Below, one piece after another: positions 21,270-35,935 of a DNA stretch of 64,000 bases. Positions within the stretch are counted from its first letter, which is position 1. Each line of letters starts with the position of its first letter. This DNA comes from Phoronis australis (Eukaryota > Phoronida > Phoronidae), in contig NMRA01000042.1 of assembly GCA_002633005.1 (NCBI GenBank), positions 945,153 to 1,009,152 on the forward strand, given 5' to 3'. Both the position numbers and the translations under genes were made by a program. The notes under the pieces were generated by a model. It ran no database searches. It saw only the letters and a program-made list of their open reading frames with translations, and was not told the DNA's origin.

Positions 21270-24200
21270 CTGCAAGAAAAATTTTACTTAGTTCTAAAAG
21301 TATTTGTCCAACTTACAAAAGAATCAATAACAATTAAAGTTATACCAGAACCAGTTTTGGTATATTATCCAAAACTAGATTTTGTAAGATTTCCAGATTG
21401 AAAAAGGACCGAGAGGTCGCTACTGCTTCAGAACCAGGACCATTTAAGTGGTCACCGCGGGTTAATCTGAATTACCGAGGTTGTCATAGAAATTTCATGC
21501 GATGCATTGTGAATAAGCTTGTGAAAAGAATTGATATTTCAACACCGAAGGCCCGTTTCAAATTTGGTTTTACGCTCCCACGTCACGGCTCAAAAAGTTA
21601 TAATGAGTGCCTCGCAGTCTAAAACTTTATAGAAATTGTCTCAGTAATTGACAGTTATTTGTTTGTTGTAAGCAACTATGGAATTGTGCCTATAGACTAG
21701 TAAATTTTAATTCTTTTCACGTGGAGGGTAAGACAGATTTTCGGACTTTTAAGTATTTTTTTCATGAAACTAAACCCTGACTCCCGTTTCATAAAAGATA
21801 GTAACGGGATAATAGCTATGACATTCCATTAGAATACCTCGTGTGCTATATAGTTAAACGATGTACTTTTGACTTCATGCAACTACCCAGCCCACAATAT
21901 AATTTACATAGGCTTTAATAGCCTGCAACATGAACTGGTATGCTCAATGTTCAGTCCCGCGATTTGCTCTGCCGATATCACGTCACACAATCAACAATAT
22001 ACTTTTCATTTAAGAACAGGCAACAACGTGGCCAAAGTGAATATGCATATGGGTTCGACTTGATTATTTTGAGCGTACCTAATTCAAATTTCCCATGTAT
22101 CGTGCGTTTGAGGTCATTGTGAGGATAACACCAATTTCATATTTTTAGCCTGTTGCGTTTTTTCTAAAGGGGGTATCAAGTCGCGCAATCCTTGTTAGCT
22201 CATTCCTTCACCTACTTAACTCAAAATACGTCATGAAAGTGTAAGTTGTATCGTAACATATACAAACGTCATTCATCCTGGCAAATAACTACCTGACAGA
22301 AAGTCAACAGACAAGAAAAAGATTAGCGATTTTATCTTTGTTTTTGTTTTACATTGTTTAAAAGGAGGCGACTACCATATATATCAAGGGGTTTCCTGAT
22401 ATTGAAAAGATAAGTATAGATTTACAGCATGGTAAGACTGTTATTTCACGTACCTAGATGTCGAATGGAATTTGCAACATTTATCGTCCAAGGGGAACCG
22501 ATGGGGGTGGTGATTCCTTTAAGACTCCTGGGGAGTTTATATACAGAAAATGGGGTCCGAGAACACGTACTTGTTGACCATAACAACTAAAAACGTTCAG
22601 ATACAGGGTTTTAGGTTTAAAAGCTAGAAATGTTTGCTTTCACACCTACCGAAAAAATAAATTTCTCCATCTTTGAAATATACCGGTACCATCAACTAGC
22701 CAAGTAAACGAATGTTTCTGGAAGCACTATTCTCGAAAAATACTTTGAAAAAGATGAAATCGAGTTGAATGATTTGCACAAAAACATTAATTATCACAGA
22801 GTTTGCATTAAATTATAAAAACGAAGATTATTCAAGTTTCATATCGATAGTGGACCGGTGTCAATAAAGATCTACCATTTTTGAGACGGATGTGTCTTTT
22901 CAAAACATGTTATATTTATTTCCTTCATTTTATTTTGAAATATGGTCATATCAATTCAGTCATGCAGATTTATGGTCAAAATGAACTTCCGCACGCTACA
23001 CCTTGATATTCGCATGCTTTGAATGTTTAAAAATCTCATCTCAGTAGGTATTTTGGTCGATGCACAAACTGTTTGATACATTGACTCCAAGAATCTGAAT
23101 CTTCAGAGCAGGATCAAGAATTTATGATAATTTGCTTCACGTTGCCATAATTATTTACACTTCTCTGATGTTAATGCTTTGCACAGTTGAAAACCTGAAT
23201 AAGTGTTGCGTTACATAAGGGCGAGTTTGTCGAGGTCAGGTAAGCTTTTGCGAGATATATCGCAATGTGTTAAACGCGAGGCACGTGATCTAACATGTAT
23301 TAGATCTCTTGCAAGTTTTCCTTTACACCTTACAGAAAGTTTGAAAAATTGTATAAATACAACCGGAATTGGGAACTAAATCTTCGCCGGGACACAGATT
23401 CGCAAATATTAACATTGAATTGACAAAATATGAGCCATTTTGCTTTTCAGATATCTGAACTTTTTGTCCACCAATGTTCCCGTGATTCGGTTTTCGACAG
23501 CACGTGCTGGAGAGCGACTGGAAGGGTTTTGGAAATTTGTTTATTGAAAAGTACTAATACTCTTTTCAGCTGAACACGTTTACTGTGGGTGAGGAATTGG
23601 AAATGCAACGGCTGAATATTAACATCTATCATCCGGTTTTTAATTCGCAGTTCTTTGCCCACGAACCGAGTAGGTTCGAGTCTCTACCTCTTTTGACTTG
23701 AGAGCGTGATTTATAACGGCTAGTATCATTGCTCCTATTGTCGGAATCGTACCTCATGACCCGCTCAAATGTCCGCTCGCACATGATAATAAAAACTCCA
23801 GTCCTGTGGGTGAATGCTCAAGAGCTCGAAACCCATGTGCCCAGATATTACTTTCAGTATATTGGCAAACAGCTGAAAATCATGTGATTCCCAATTGTTT
23901 ATAATGACAGCCTCCTCGAGATACTGAGGAACAGAAGAGACACCATCGTCGTTAATAATTATTATTATTATGATTACTAACTGCTGTTAATTACTACTAT
24001 GAAATCTAACCAGTATCATCTTTATTGTACAAATTGTAATTTCTACGTATTGGTACATTAAAGATAACAATGATTATACAGATTTGCTTTTCAATGATAT
24101 TCAATAATTTTCTGCTTTAATTTTTCAAATGATTTTTCACATTACAATTTGAACTTCTTACTCGTTCGTTAACATCTTAGCGTCAAACCTAATCGTTGAC

Positions 24201-24291
24201 TTGGTGGAATACTAAAACGTCGGCAACACCGTGCCGTGTTTTTGAATTAATGGTTCACCTACATCAACAGTTCTATAAAACTTGGTTCATC

Positions 24292-24498
24292 CAGGGCTTA
24301 GAACGAGCATTGACAAAAAAGGGAAAAAATTTCCAGTTGATGAATTGTTCCACAAATAAATAGGCTGGTGTGATAGAAATATCTTTTGTGTTGTGAAATT
24401 TAACTGGAATATACGTTTTCCATGTATAAAGTCTAAATAATGATAAAAAGAGACTAAAAAGAGAGGAATACTCTTAAAGGAAAAAAATCCAAGCCCTG
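24292..24498. mobile_element. Small DNA transposon with TTCATC target duplication
   Basis: Ends CAGGGCTTAGA and TCCAAGCCCTG are imperfect inverted repeats. They are flanked by direct TTCATC (24286-24291 and 24499-24504). At 207 bp it is non-autonomous. CAGGG-type ends resemble hAT elements, but hAT normally duplicates 8 bp, so family assignment is tentative. Confidence 0.6.
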
Positions 24499-27400
24499 TT
24501 CATCAATTCTAGGAAGGTTCTTGGAATCGTGTTTGTCAGAAGTTGTTTTAACAATTTAAAAATCTCGCATGAGATGGAGGTATGCAATGGAGGTATGCAC
24601 CAGGTTGGTCAATAATTCCCAAAACCCGAGGATGTTGAGTAAATGTTGGTATCTGAAATAAAGCTCCAGATTTGACAAAATATGCCGGTCAAGGTAAACT
24701 AAGTCACTAAATTGTCGCTCAAACTTACCGAGTCTCTCGTCTTCACGAAGTTTATTAGTTGAAAATTTGATAACGGACTCCGCGGGTATTGGCATAAACA
24801 CATCTCTTATCTGCGACTATTTTATGACGCAAAAGAGGAAATCAAGGCTGTGTCAACTTGACTCTTTAACTATCAGTAGTTTATAGTAGTCGGAGAATAG
24901 CAACCTAAGCTAGTTTGACATGTTCTGAGATAAGAGTTTGTGGATTTAGAAGGCAGGTTTTGTGCGACTTGAATTTAGATTCAGTCCGCAACAAAAAAAC
25001 GTCCAGAATTAGTCAACTTCAAAACTCCGTATCTCAGAAATGAGAATGAATGATTGCGTACAACTAAAACTTTCAAGTACAATTAAACAGTATGGATTTT
25101 CATCTTTTCAACTTTCATAAAATAAACAGATCACGATCACTTAGAAATCGTTAAATAGGTTTGACGTCGAGTCATCTCTGCGCCTATGCGCCTCCCAACT
25201 ACTTGTGGTTTACCGATAAGGGAACAATTCCTAACCAGCTTTTATAATTCCTCGTTCCGTCAAAAAACGGCCTTTTGATTTACAGCATTACCTGTACAAA
25301 ATGGATCTCAGCTTATTCGCTACCCAAATGACCAGTGATGTCTGAGTTTGCAAAGAAACTGACAGGCCTTGTCACGGCGACTTAGATTCATGCAGTATGG
25401 CCGTATTTTAACCAGTTCCAACGCAAGGATAATAACGTGGTTACATTTCAAGACTCAATACACCCGTGAGAAAGTTGAGGTTTTTAACATCACAGCAAGG
25501 TTTGACAAATTCAGATGAAAAATAGTTCAATAACGCCATAAAAGAATTGTCGAAACATCGTCAAGTTAAAAGAGGAATCCGTGTCTTCAAAGAAAACTCT
25601 TTGTTAAGTAAGGTTATGTAGGACCCCAGAAAAATCTCCAAATTTGGCTAACTTAGTCGGAACATCATATCTCAAAAATGGCCGTTCGATTGTTTAAATC
25701 CATATGAAACAGTTTCATGCTATGATTCATGCATAGTTTTTCACAATGCCACGAGGATTTTTCAAACGTTACCCCATCAATGACCTGTTGGTAAAAAGGC
25801 GATGGTCAAACTCTACAGGTTTTCTGTTTTCAGAAAATATAGTTTTATTGAGTTACAGTCTATGTATATACACTAACCGATAAGCTACCACATAACGTTA
25901 AGATAATTCTCTTTTCTTACCTACTTCAAAGCAGTTAATGTGTAATAAATTTATTGAACTCACCCGAGGGAACTCAGAACTCACTGTAAACTGGACTAGA
26001 ACAGAATCTCGCCTTCGTAATGCAAACGCCCTTTAATTGATCCATCATTCTAATCGCATACATATGCATTGTGTAAATAGGCGTATTGCGTTTTACTTCA
26101 CTTTCTCAAAACACAACAGGCATACTAATTAACTTTTAATTCAAAAATCATCAGCTGTGCCGCGCTTCGCCTCTCTGATAAGTAAACACCAGCTGGGACG
26201 ATTTTCACGATATGTCAGGGGATAATGCATCGAGCTGAGAGTTAATTTCTTTTTAAAAGGGCGTCGTAAGTAATGCGCCAAATTCAGCTTTTTATCCACG
26301 CTGATGATTTGTGTATTGTCACTACACCCACGAATATTTAGTGACCGTCCACAATTCGCATTTTTGTAAAAGTACAAAACTTATACTTGGAAGGGGGAGG
26401 GGTGATGACCGAAATAGGTCTTTCAATTCAAAGTTGTCTTTTAAAAGACGGTGGAAAACTATCCAGGAGCAGTGAAAATGAACAGTTTGGAACCACACTT
26501 TATTAAGCAGATGGCATCCTCTTCAAATAATACTTTTCTTTTGACCATCATGTGGACGATCCCCGGATTTACTTGTGACTTCAATAAAAAAACACTCGTC
26601 ATTTTATTAATTTTTGTCGGAGCGATTGGCGATATCCCGAAGTACATATCAATGCTTTAAGTTAGAATTTGTATTTGAACGAAGCGAGTGACTGAGCATT
26701 GATATTTGGACGTTAGGATTTCTCGATTGGTAGAAAACAAACCTCTCTAACTTTAATCACGGCTCAACGCGACTCAACAGATCAATTACATCCAGCAAGG
26801 GTTTTACTGTATTTTGCTTTGCTGTGAAATCAATAGAATCCACCTGCCCTGGTTTTTGTATTTAAGCCTACCATTACATTTCACATCCAAAATGAACTCG
26901 TGAAACTTTTATTACACGATATGTTTTGCAATGTTTACTTACCTAGACTCACAACAGGACAGGATCAAGCTGTTTAAATAGTTGCGCGAAAGGCTGGTTA
27001 TTCAAAAGCGTGAGCAGTGAAGTATATTATCCATTGTAATTCTTCCCCACGTATACAGGTTGTCTTTCCTGTGACCGATAACAATGGGCTCGTCAAAAGT
27101 GATAAGAGATATGCGTGATGGCCATATTTTGACCAATAATATTTTGTTATGATGGCCGCACTTTATTGTCTTCTGCGTTGCTTCAGGTTACCCAATCTAC
27201 AGACTTTTTAAAGGCTTACAACCAAATTTCAAATTACACAACTTAAATAGAAATGAAGGCAAATGCCCAATCTGATGGTAACATACAGTAATTGACAATC
27301 ACCGAGCCAGTGTTGGTTTTCAGGCCTTAAAATATGATAATAACCTAGGCGTAGTCAATAACTGTTTTATTATAAATACGATTACGTTCGCTAAGTAATT

Positions 27401-30400
27401 GGTGGCAGGAGGTTTTCGATTGCTAGCATTTTATCCAAAAGATCGTGGGAGATTCTGAAAAATACTCTCACGAGATTATACAAGAATGGACAAAGGAACA
27501 ATCACTTTTATTTTGGGGAAGATGTCGTGTCTTCGGGTCAAACATCGATCCTTTTTAACGCAAAACAATCGACAAACATCATTTGGCAGTTCCATTGCAA
27601 TCGCAAGCTGCGAGTCAGCACGCTCCGAGTGCACGCCCTTGAACCCGTAACACCGAAAGTCAGCGAACATTTTACCATAGAACTAGATGGTTTTTACACT
27701 CCTTTTGTGCAATAGCGTGATGGTGGTATAGTTAATAATAGTTGTAGTACGCCACCACCTCAGAGCGGTTTTAGGAAGTCACCTTTGTGCAGGTTTGCAT
27801 TCATCTGCATGGGCACTGGGATTAAATTTTTGTATTTGATATCGAAGTAATCGAACTGGAAATTATTTTGACATTCTACGCTCTGCTGTCGATCTCACTG
27901 TGAGTGTCTTTTATTTTGTGCTCGAGTGCATTATGGTTTATGCAGACGAGTTTCTAGTCCAGGTTCGCCTGGATGACACTTAAATATGAGCTACAATATC
28001 GAATAAAAACTCGCATTTTCGGTCATCAAGTGCAAACTAGGATTAAACAGTCGTCCAAGTAGGCCCCAATATACTCTAGCACAGAATTATGGACACTTAT
28101 CTTGAGTTTGTTTAAAAATAGTACGGATCTAATGTGAATAATAGATCCTGGGGTCCGATGGTTTACATCTTACTGTTACTTAGAAACAAATATGACTTCA
28201 GAATTCGGATAAAATAAAAAGGTTTGCCAAATAAAGAAAATCAGGTTTGAATCTCGCAGAAATAATTGCATTTCCAAGAAAAGACATCTTCAACAAACTT
28301 CGAAACCGCTTACAACAACAGCTGTCAATATTGCGATGTGTTGGCTCTCTGATTCTGGTTCCATAAGCAGTCCAAATTATTCAGTAACATAACTAAATTC
28401 AGAGCTTCCGCAGTCTTTGCGTGTTGATGTTATGACATCTAGCGTTCAATGTAGGAAGCCAGTTGTGCAACAGGCCTTATCTGATGTGAGTGAAGAAACG
28501 TCGATCTGAAACATTGTAATGTCGTGGTCACGATAACTTATCTACCTTATGTAAGCTTGTTTATTCGGGAAATGTACACCGAGCCATGCCGTTATCTAGT
28601 ACTTAAAGGCATTGAGTGTTTATCGTCGAAACCCCGAAATTATAATACATGACGTGGCGTGGACCCTTATCACAAAAATTTTTCAATGGTCCTAGACAAA
28701 TTTTGAAGAGTGGCAAGGGACGGTGTGTTGTGTTTTATTAATTATTGTATTATGCTCGATCGAAGACGCAAAAGTTTTATTGGGCCTAAAGTAATGATCA
28801 CAACTGAAGCTACTTAAGATAACCACGACGGAAGTTGTCACAGTCCGTCCTTAGCGTGCGATATAATATCCCATGCCGACGTTACAAGTGATGAATATCA
28901 TACCCCAGGCAATATCAAGACTACCTTGCCCTCAGTCGGGCTGCATCCGTACCCCCTCAATCGGGTTGAGAATTCCAATTATCCACCTGAGATGACTCCT
29001 AACAGGAAACAATATACCCACCCGAGTTAGCGACATGCACCTGTCAGCACCTTACGGGATCCTTTCCTGGGCGATAACGACATTCTTAGAGCTGTTTATA
29101 ATTGAACCGATTTCCTGATATTCACATTAGTACATGGTCTAATCCATTTTTCTCTAGTCCCACCACAATTTTCACTTTATAGCGCTTAGCATTTACTGTA
29201 AAAGTTTGAATTATATAATTTTACAAAAATTTTGCAACAAACGGGAATAATTAGGAATTGGATTGTCAGGTCTCCAGGTCGTTCTGAACCCAAATAGGAC
29301 CTCATGCGTGCTATATAACTACTACTTAATATCTACTCACAAACAAATTTCTACGTCTAGTACTTATAATCTTCAGTTCAGGTGTTATTATCAAAGTTAG
29401 GTGGTTATTCAGATCCCCTTATCCGACTAGTGACCATCTGAACACACTCTAAACATGAATATATCATCATTGCCATTAAAACATTCGAAATTACCTGACA
29501 CGACATCTGCCCCTTCCTTTAGTCAAGCCTCGAAAACCGCCGTATATTCAGTGACGAAATTCTTCCCATTATAAATGAAAAGTTCTGTTCATGCGAGGCT
29601 TTTGTGTAAACACAGTACGATTCAGCCAGTTCCACTATTGAGTGTAAAGTTATTAGGTGTTGTTGTAGTCGTGTAGAAATGTAATCACCAGTGTGTAAAC
29701 TAGGTCACTGCGACATCTGTCGGTGGCCCGCAACCGACTGTTCGTCGGAGTAAGATTTTCGGTGGTTATTTCTTTCAAATCCATGTTATAGGTTATAGAC
29801 TTGTTCATGCTGAGCAACCGCGTTTTTGTAAAGTATATCACGTCCATCTAAAATCATTTTACTTCTACTAATCTATTTTTCACGGAGTAGCTGTATGTGC
29901 GTAATGCCCCAGGGTGACACAATGCATCTCAGGACCGTCAGAGGGAATTGTACATGACCCTGACTCTTCCTAAATAGGATGGATTTTGAGAACAAGTTAG
30001 AGTAAGATTTTCCGATTTACTTGTTATTGCGCTAGTTTCATAAAAAAGAATTGCGTTTATGATGGGAAAGGCACGGGGTACTCTTACATAGGCCTACATT
30101 AGGTGCGTATTGGACGGGCAACTCAAACAGGTGAGTTTTCTTGACCACTTTTCCCTACGAAAAGACGCCTTTTCGACAAAATTTCTAAAGAAATATAAAA
30201 AGATTCACTCTACCACTAAACATATTATTTACATTTCAAAAGATCAAGAGAAGTGTGGACAGGTTCCCCATCTGTGCTGCCACCACATGGCGTGGCTGGC
30301 TAGAGAATATGTTTCACTCTTAATGGGTAAAAGGTAGTTGTCTAAGATTCCTTACGAACGTACTAGATTTATGGAATGGATCGACGCAAAAAGCAATGTT

Positions 30401-30990
30401 TCTTAAGCGTCAAGGCAACTTTTTCATGGAGTCTACGTATAAAACTTCACTAGCCCCCGAGAGGGAAATACTTGACCCTTGTTGTAGTAGATGATGAGGT
30501 CCTGTAACACCTACCGTATTCAAAAACGTATGGCTTCCGTACGTGAATATGTGCACGGGTGTACTAGAAATCTCAGGTAGTTAATAAATTTCTGACAATA
30601 CAGGATTGACGACGAAAGCATACGGTTAAACAAAAACCGCACTGTCAGTATCGCGCTCAAGTAACCATGTGGTAAAACACACTGGTCGTCGAACCAGGAC
30701 GTTGTTGGGTGCAGTGAGGAAGGGTGACGTAGGGTTACTTGTCGAAAATAGCCACTGACGACCGACACCTCTGCTGTAGTTGCCGAATTTAGCTCCTTCG
30801 GGACCTCCAACCTTTCCATGAATACGTAACTAACTTGCACCTTTTGAAAAAATTAATATCTTAAGGACACACCTGGGAGTATTCGGTGTTAAAATTGCGT
30901 GTGTGAATACGAGAATGAAACAAGTTGGATGATTTCGATGGCCCAAAGCTGTTATTGAAAACCAAATAACATATCAAAAATCATTTTTTT

Positions 30991-31075
30991 TTGCGGAGAA
31001 AGCCTTTCCGCCGCGGAGAAACTTTTCTTCGCGGAAAGGTTTCCTCCGCGAAGAAACGGATTTTTTTCGTACTGT
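30991..31075. repeat. Iterated TTTCCGCGGA palindromic cluster
   Basis: GCGGAGAAAGCCTTTCCGC and TTCGCGGA...TCCGCGAA form nested palindromes in AT-rich surroundings. CGCGGAAA-like words also recur at 38110-38240. Confidence 0.45.
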
Positions 31076-33040
31076 TATTTTTATCAGTGTCAGCTTTTGG
31101 CCATCGTAGATGATAATTCAGTCTCAATCCGTGTATAAAACAATGTCTAAGATGTTTTTACTATCCGACATACGTTTCCTGATTTGCCACGACCGTAAAT
31201 ATCGCTCTTTAATATTCCTTGATGGTCAGTCACGGGTCATTAATGATAACATTCTAAACCAATTTCAACAGTGAAATCTCATTTTCTTTTCGAAATTGTA
31301 ACAAATCCTTAACCTAGAAAAATAACATTCCTAGTTTTATACCGAGCATGCGTAAAGATACGCTTTAAACTTTTAAATTCAAAGTACTAATAATTGGTTA
31401 TTCAAACTCATTAGTAACTTCGCGTCAAATGGCGCCATTTACGAGTTACCAAGCATACAGCGATGTAATCACATTATACTTGCCAATTTATATTAATGAG
31501 ATTTCAATGAATGGAACGTCATTGAACTTGAAATTAAATGACTTCGTCAGAACTGAAAATTACATTCGGTTGAAACGAAGTCGTTAGATTTTACTCGGCA
31601 TTGGCGCGAGTTAAAAATTTAACTGATCTCTGCGATTTACTTTGAAATTTTATCAATGAATGGCTGATATCCAAGTGTTTGAAGCAATATTTTCTGTAAA
31701 CAATATAATGTAATCAACGATTAACACTGAATTGAAACCATTAACATTGGCATACTTGATAGATCGACTTTTTATTCATTTGATTATAGCTCAAATGCGA
31801 CCTCATCGAATAAATTCGGATAAATGTGAATATCTACCAAGGTTCATGCACGTGAGCAATCAAGCACTGATCATCGCGCAGATAGTCAGTTCTCATTCTT
31901 GGAGATTCTTTTGCTATATTAATCATAATCACAATAAGAGTTGTGTCTCCGACTTCACAACATTCCAAATAGCGCTGATTTACAAACTCAATTCCTTGTC
32001 TGAGAGCGGTAGTACGCTGATGTATCCACTTATTTTTCTTCGCTGAATTCGTACCATTTCACAACAGCCGGTAAGGTTGGTAAACACGAATAATCGTACC
32101 CTAGCACATTGCTGAAGGATATGTGATCTCATTCACTATGGCCACAGATGTTGTGATTAATAAGTACTATTGTATAACGCCGTGTTCAGACCATACCGTG
32201 CCCTCTGTTATGGTTATTAGACCTCACGTTTTGGTTCTACAGCATTTGCGGTACGTCTGGAGAAACTCTGGAGAGTTTGGCACTTTATAACGCATTTAGT
32301 TGGGTTGAACCACTCTTACACTAACTCGCAAAAACTGGGGTCTGCGAAACAAGTCAGGTAGGGCACAACTAATCGTGTCAGTCATGAATCGAACCCTTTC
32401 CAAGAGAGAAGCGCAACACACGTAGGTCCCTACTACACGAATATAGATTTACAAAAACATTCCAATTGTTTCTCCACTTACCTCAATCCAAAACAACACA
32501 TAGGTAACTTCTAATCTATTCCTGTGTACTATTAGTGTCGACTTCAGTCCTGTTACTAACAAGCGTTTTGCCCTGAAGACGACCGTGAGAACGAACTGCT
32601 GTAGTTTACAACCTGGCTCTTTATGACCTGCGAGGTCAGCTGATGGATTGAATAACCTGTTTGGCGTACAATAGCATAAATGTCTACCTTTATACCTTGA
32701 CGATGAGTTACTCACCTATTTGGCCCTCAAAGGGCAATGGGCCGTGAAATAATGGGCATATATTAAGTCATGACATTCCATTTATTAACCAAACTGTAAA
32801 CAAGATTACTTGATAGATTGAGGATGTTTGTACAAAGGTGAACAAAATCCTCATAAAAATGTCTGCTGTGTGACGAGTAGACAACGCACGGAACAAGCCC
32901 AGGGACAAAACCGGCATCTCATGAATTTTTCCTATTTCTAATACGGTAAAGAAGCAACGGAGATCATACAATAGCTAAATCAATATCGAGGGTTTTCCAA
33001 TAAAAAAACTTTCGCATATTAATTAAAAACTTGCTGCAGG

Positions 33041-33075
33041 TGGGCGGGGAGGGGGGTTGGAGGGTGGAGGTATAA
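33041..33075 (+). other. G-rich tract with quadruplex potential
   Basis: Several runs of three or more G (GGTGGGCGGGGAGGGGGG, then GGAGGG) lie within about 35 bases. This is compatible with a G-quadruplex on the plus strand. A pure G run of about 14 also occurs near 33609. Confidence 0.5.
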
Positions 33076-34459
33076 GCTCTCCTACCGCCACGAACAGACA
33101 TCTGCGTGTTCATTTTGTCATTTCATTATTATTGTACTTCAAACAATGAATTATATTGTAATAAAACCTAAATAAACAAATGGATTTTAAACTCAGTCAG
33201 TCTTCCGTCAAAAGACTAACCTTTGATTTAGATCACTGACGAGAATTCAGGGTCCGAGATTGTGTGTTAATGAAACCGGAGGTGATTTAATGGCTTCGAA
33301 AGAACTGGTTGTTCGTTATTGCTTGAGACCAGGATTAGTGGCTTGTCACAGCCTCTCACATTTTATGTGCCGATACAATATTTCGCTTGGTGTCGCGGGC
33401 ACCGTAGATATGAAGCGCCAAACATGGTTCTTAAACGAGTACAGCGTTTGTTTTGTTTAATCAACACGTAGTTTTGCTTAATCAATGCACTGAAGTTGTT
33501 GTGAAACGATTATCATTCTGCTCTCATTTAACGGGCACTATTACTTATTCAACACCAACTTTTTTAAAATCAGTTTATATAGCCCAATCACGACACTGTG
33601 CTCTCCGGAAGGGGGGGGGGGGGTGGAAGATTTTCTGCTTGGGCGATTGTTGCAAATTATCATTTACTGAATGCAAACTTGTCTTTGTATGCAGCATGAG
33701 AAGCATACAGTGGGTGCGACCATTGTCGAAGCGCACCGATTTATCCAATCACATAATTATGTAAACATTTCAAGTGCTCAATTGTCACCGTAATTACCTG
33801 AAGCGTATAAAAATCCAAGACCTGTCACATTTGGAAAACAGGACGTGACTGTGGATTGCCCTTCTCATTTTTGGGTCCAAATCGAGTCGTCAGTGATAGT
33901 GGCAGATACGTCATCCCTAAACATCTGAACATCTGAATTATTTCATTGTTCGATTATCAACTCATCATGTGACTTTGCAATTACGGTAGTCAATGCAGTC
34001 AGGAAGTGTACGAAGCCGACTTCGCGCTGGAGGCTGGAAAGAGGCTAGGCACCAGGCACGTTAGACGTGCGTGGCTGGAATTTTTCGGATAGAACGATCA
34101 ATTTTTATCTAAAATAAGCATATTACTTTTACAGGTCGTCTCAAAGCAATGTTCATTGAAAACCGTGGCGCACAGTAGTCTAACATGCCAGTGTTGTGTT
34201 TTTCTTAGAGCCCCTTCATTTGACGAAATGCCGGGGCAAAAAGGTCCGCCTCAACGATACAATAAGTCCGAAAAAAGTAGAAAACGAGACAAAAGTCCAC
34301 CAAAAAGTCAGGCGAATGCACATGTTATAGCTCTGAACCCATCCTGTTTTTAGTAAAGGTCCACACTTTTGGTAGTAAAAGGTCCACATTCTCAAAAATT
34401 CGAGTCCCCACTTTTAGGCTGGGTGCGCGCATGAGTTTGAAGAAAGCTAGTGTGATCGT

Positions 34460-34632
34460 CAGTCTCGTCTCAGAGCTATATTGTATCTTTGGACAAGTGG
34501 CCGATTAAACGTTACGCACGCAATTTACGTCTCAAAAATTACTCTACGCTTCTTATAACATACGCACTTAATTTACGTGCGTGACTTAACGTTCACCCAC
34601 TTGACCACCCTTGAGGCTTGGAGACGAGACTG
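34460..34632. mobile_element. MITE with 12-bp TIRs and 10-bp target duplication
   Basis: Perfect inverted ends CAGTCTCGTCTC and GAGACGAGACTG are flanked by direct GTGTGATCGT at 34450-34459 and 34633-34642. The interior folds on itself (CAAGTGG...AACGTTA...GCACG pairs with CGTGC...TAACGTT...CCACTTG). A 9-11-bp duplication is typical of Mutator-like elements. It is non-autonomous. Confidence 0.8.
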
Positions 34633-35720
34633 GTGTGATCGTGTGCTTTGCTTGTAATGCATGACGGTATTTAGCGAAGTCTTGCGTGATCTTGCGATCT
34701 CGCGATGTTCTCATGTTTACGCAATGCACTCCAGGTGTATTTTTCAGGGTGTTTAAAAAGTTCACTTACAGTTTTCACTGAAACATTCAGAGTTAAGCAA
34801 AAGCAACTTTTGCTGGGGGTAACTTTCATGGTAGTTTTAGCCTTCTCTCCCTGTTGCATTCTTGACTAAACCAGATAACATTCTGTGGTTTGTTGCTAAA
34901 GACAAACCAATCTCCTGGGTCTAGGAGCCAGTCAGAAGGTGGCGAGAACGTCTCTATAGTCGGTCCAACAGAGTGCGCTGCATGTCACATTAGTCGTCAC
35001 GTGGGCTTTGCACAAAAAGTGGTCCATGCAAAGACGTTCTGTGATCCATGCTTGACCCATGTGAACTGCGTGTACGGATTTTTGGTTTTATTACCAACTC
35101 GCCATCTCTGCAGTTTGCAGTACATTGCTCTGAATTATTAATTCGCGCTTAAAATCTTATTGTAAGCGTTTGGTGGCTGTGGTAAAACTTCGCGTCAACT
35201 ACAACTTGGCACTGCACATGTTACAGTTTAGAGTTTACAGCCACAGGTAGCTTGCCGGAAGCTTTTCGTCGAATTATGCCTAACACCGAAAAGTCGTGTT
35301 GTTATAAATGCCTTAAGCGCATAGAGGGACATCTTAGGAGGTTTTCGGTGTCTTTATTCCTTCAAACTGCATGGAACAAATACTCCCGTTCTCAAACTTT
35401 TTCTTCAAGCAGTCCTTCGTTCAGTTCCCAAAATCGGAAACTGGCCGATTTTATACAGCGCACGCCAAGGCACATGATTATGATATAACCTGGCGCGTGC
35501 AGTTTAAATCACCAGATTCTGATTTGGGCAACTTAAAGAAGTACTGGTAAAGACATCAACGGTGTCTTAAGGTGGCCCTTTGAGGCTCTGTGCAAAAGGT
35601 ACTTGGAGCAAGGTGACTTGGTTTAATCAGTGATTAGGCATAATTCGTGGAAACGGCATATGAAGGGCCTATGAGATGGCCACCGGCTGTACTGGTAGTT
35701 GAGATGGTGGTCCACTGTCT

Positions 35721-35806
35721 AATTGGCTGGTGCTTGACTTTCCATTATGCCTTCACTCAGGTCATACATTGTCTGACTCTGATCGAAGGTCAAGCACCAG
35801 CCAATT
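35721..35806. promoter_or_regulatory. 18-bp inverted repeat carrying CCAAT boxes upstream of PRMT9
   Basis: AATTGGCTGGTGCTTGAC (35721-35738) and GTCAAGCACCAGCCAATT (35789-35806) are perfect inverted repeats, each containing a CCAAT box, about 130-215 bp upstream of the PRMT9 ATG. This could be an NF-Y-type promoter element or a remnant hairpin. No TATA box was assigned. Confidence 0.4.
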
Positions 35807-35935
35807 GCACGCGTCTTGTAGTGACAAGGTTGAAAATCTAGTGTCAAGATAGCAGGTTCAGTTTTTGTTTTGTGTAAAATCACTCTCACTGAGAATGTAC
35901 GTTTAAGTGTCTAACTATTTTGTGTTGTAGAAAAA

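Larger units (their letters stand above)
21270..35880. other. Gene-poor intergenic stretch
   Basis: All open frames are short and none shows a recognisable domain or consistent splice phase. The stretch separates the divergently arranged cadherin (minus) and PRMT9 (plus) genes and should contain the cadherin promoter and upstream noncoding exon(s), which I cannot place. Small elements inside are listed separately. Confidence 0.6.

Noticed and set aside
30520-30840. 106-codon minus-strand frame in the intergenic stretch
   Set aside because: No recognisable domain or splice context; length is within chance for this window.
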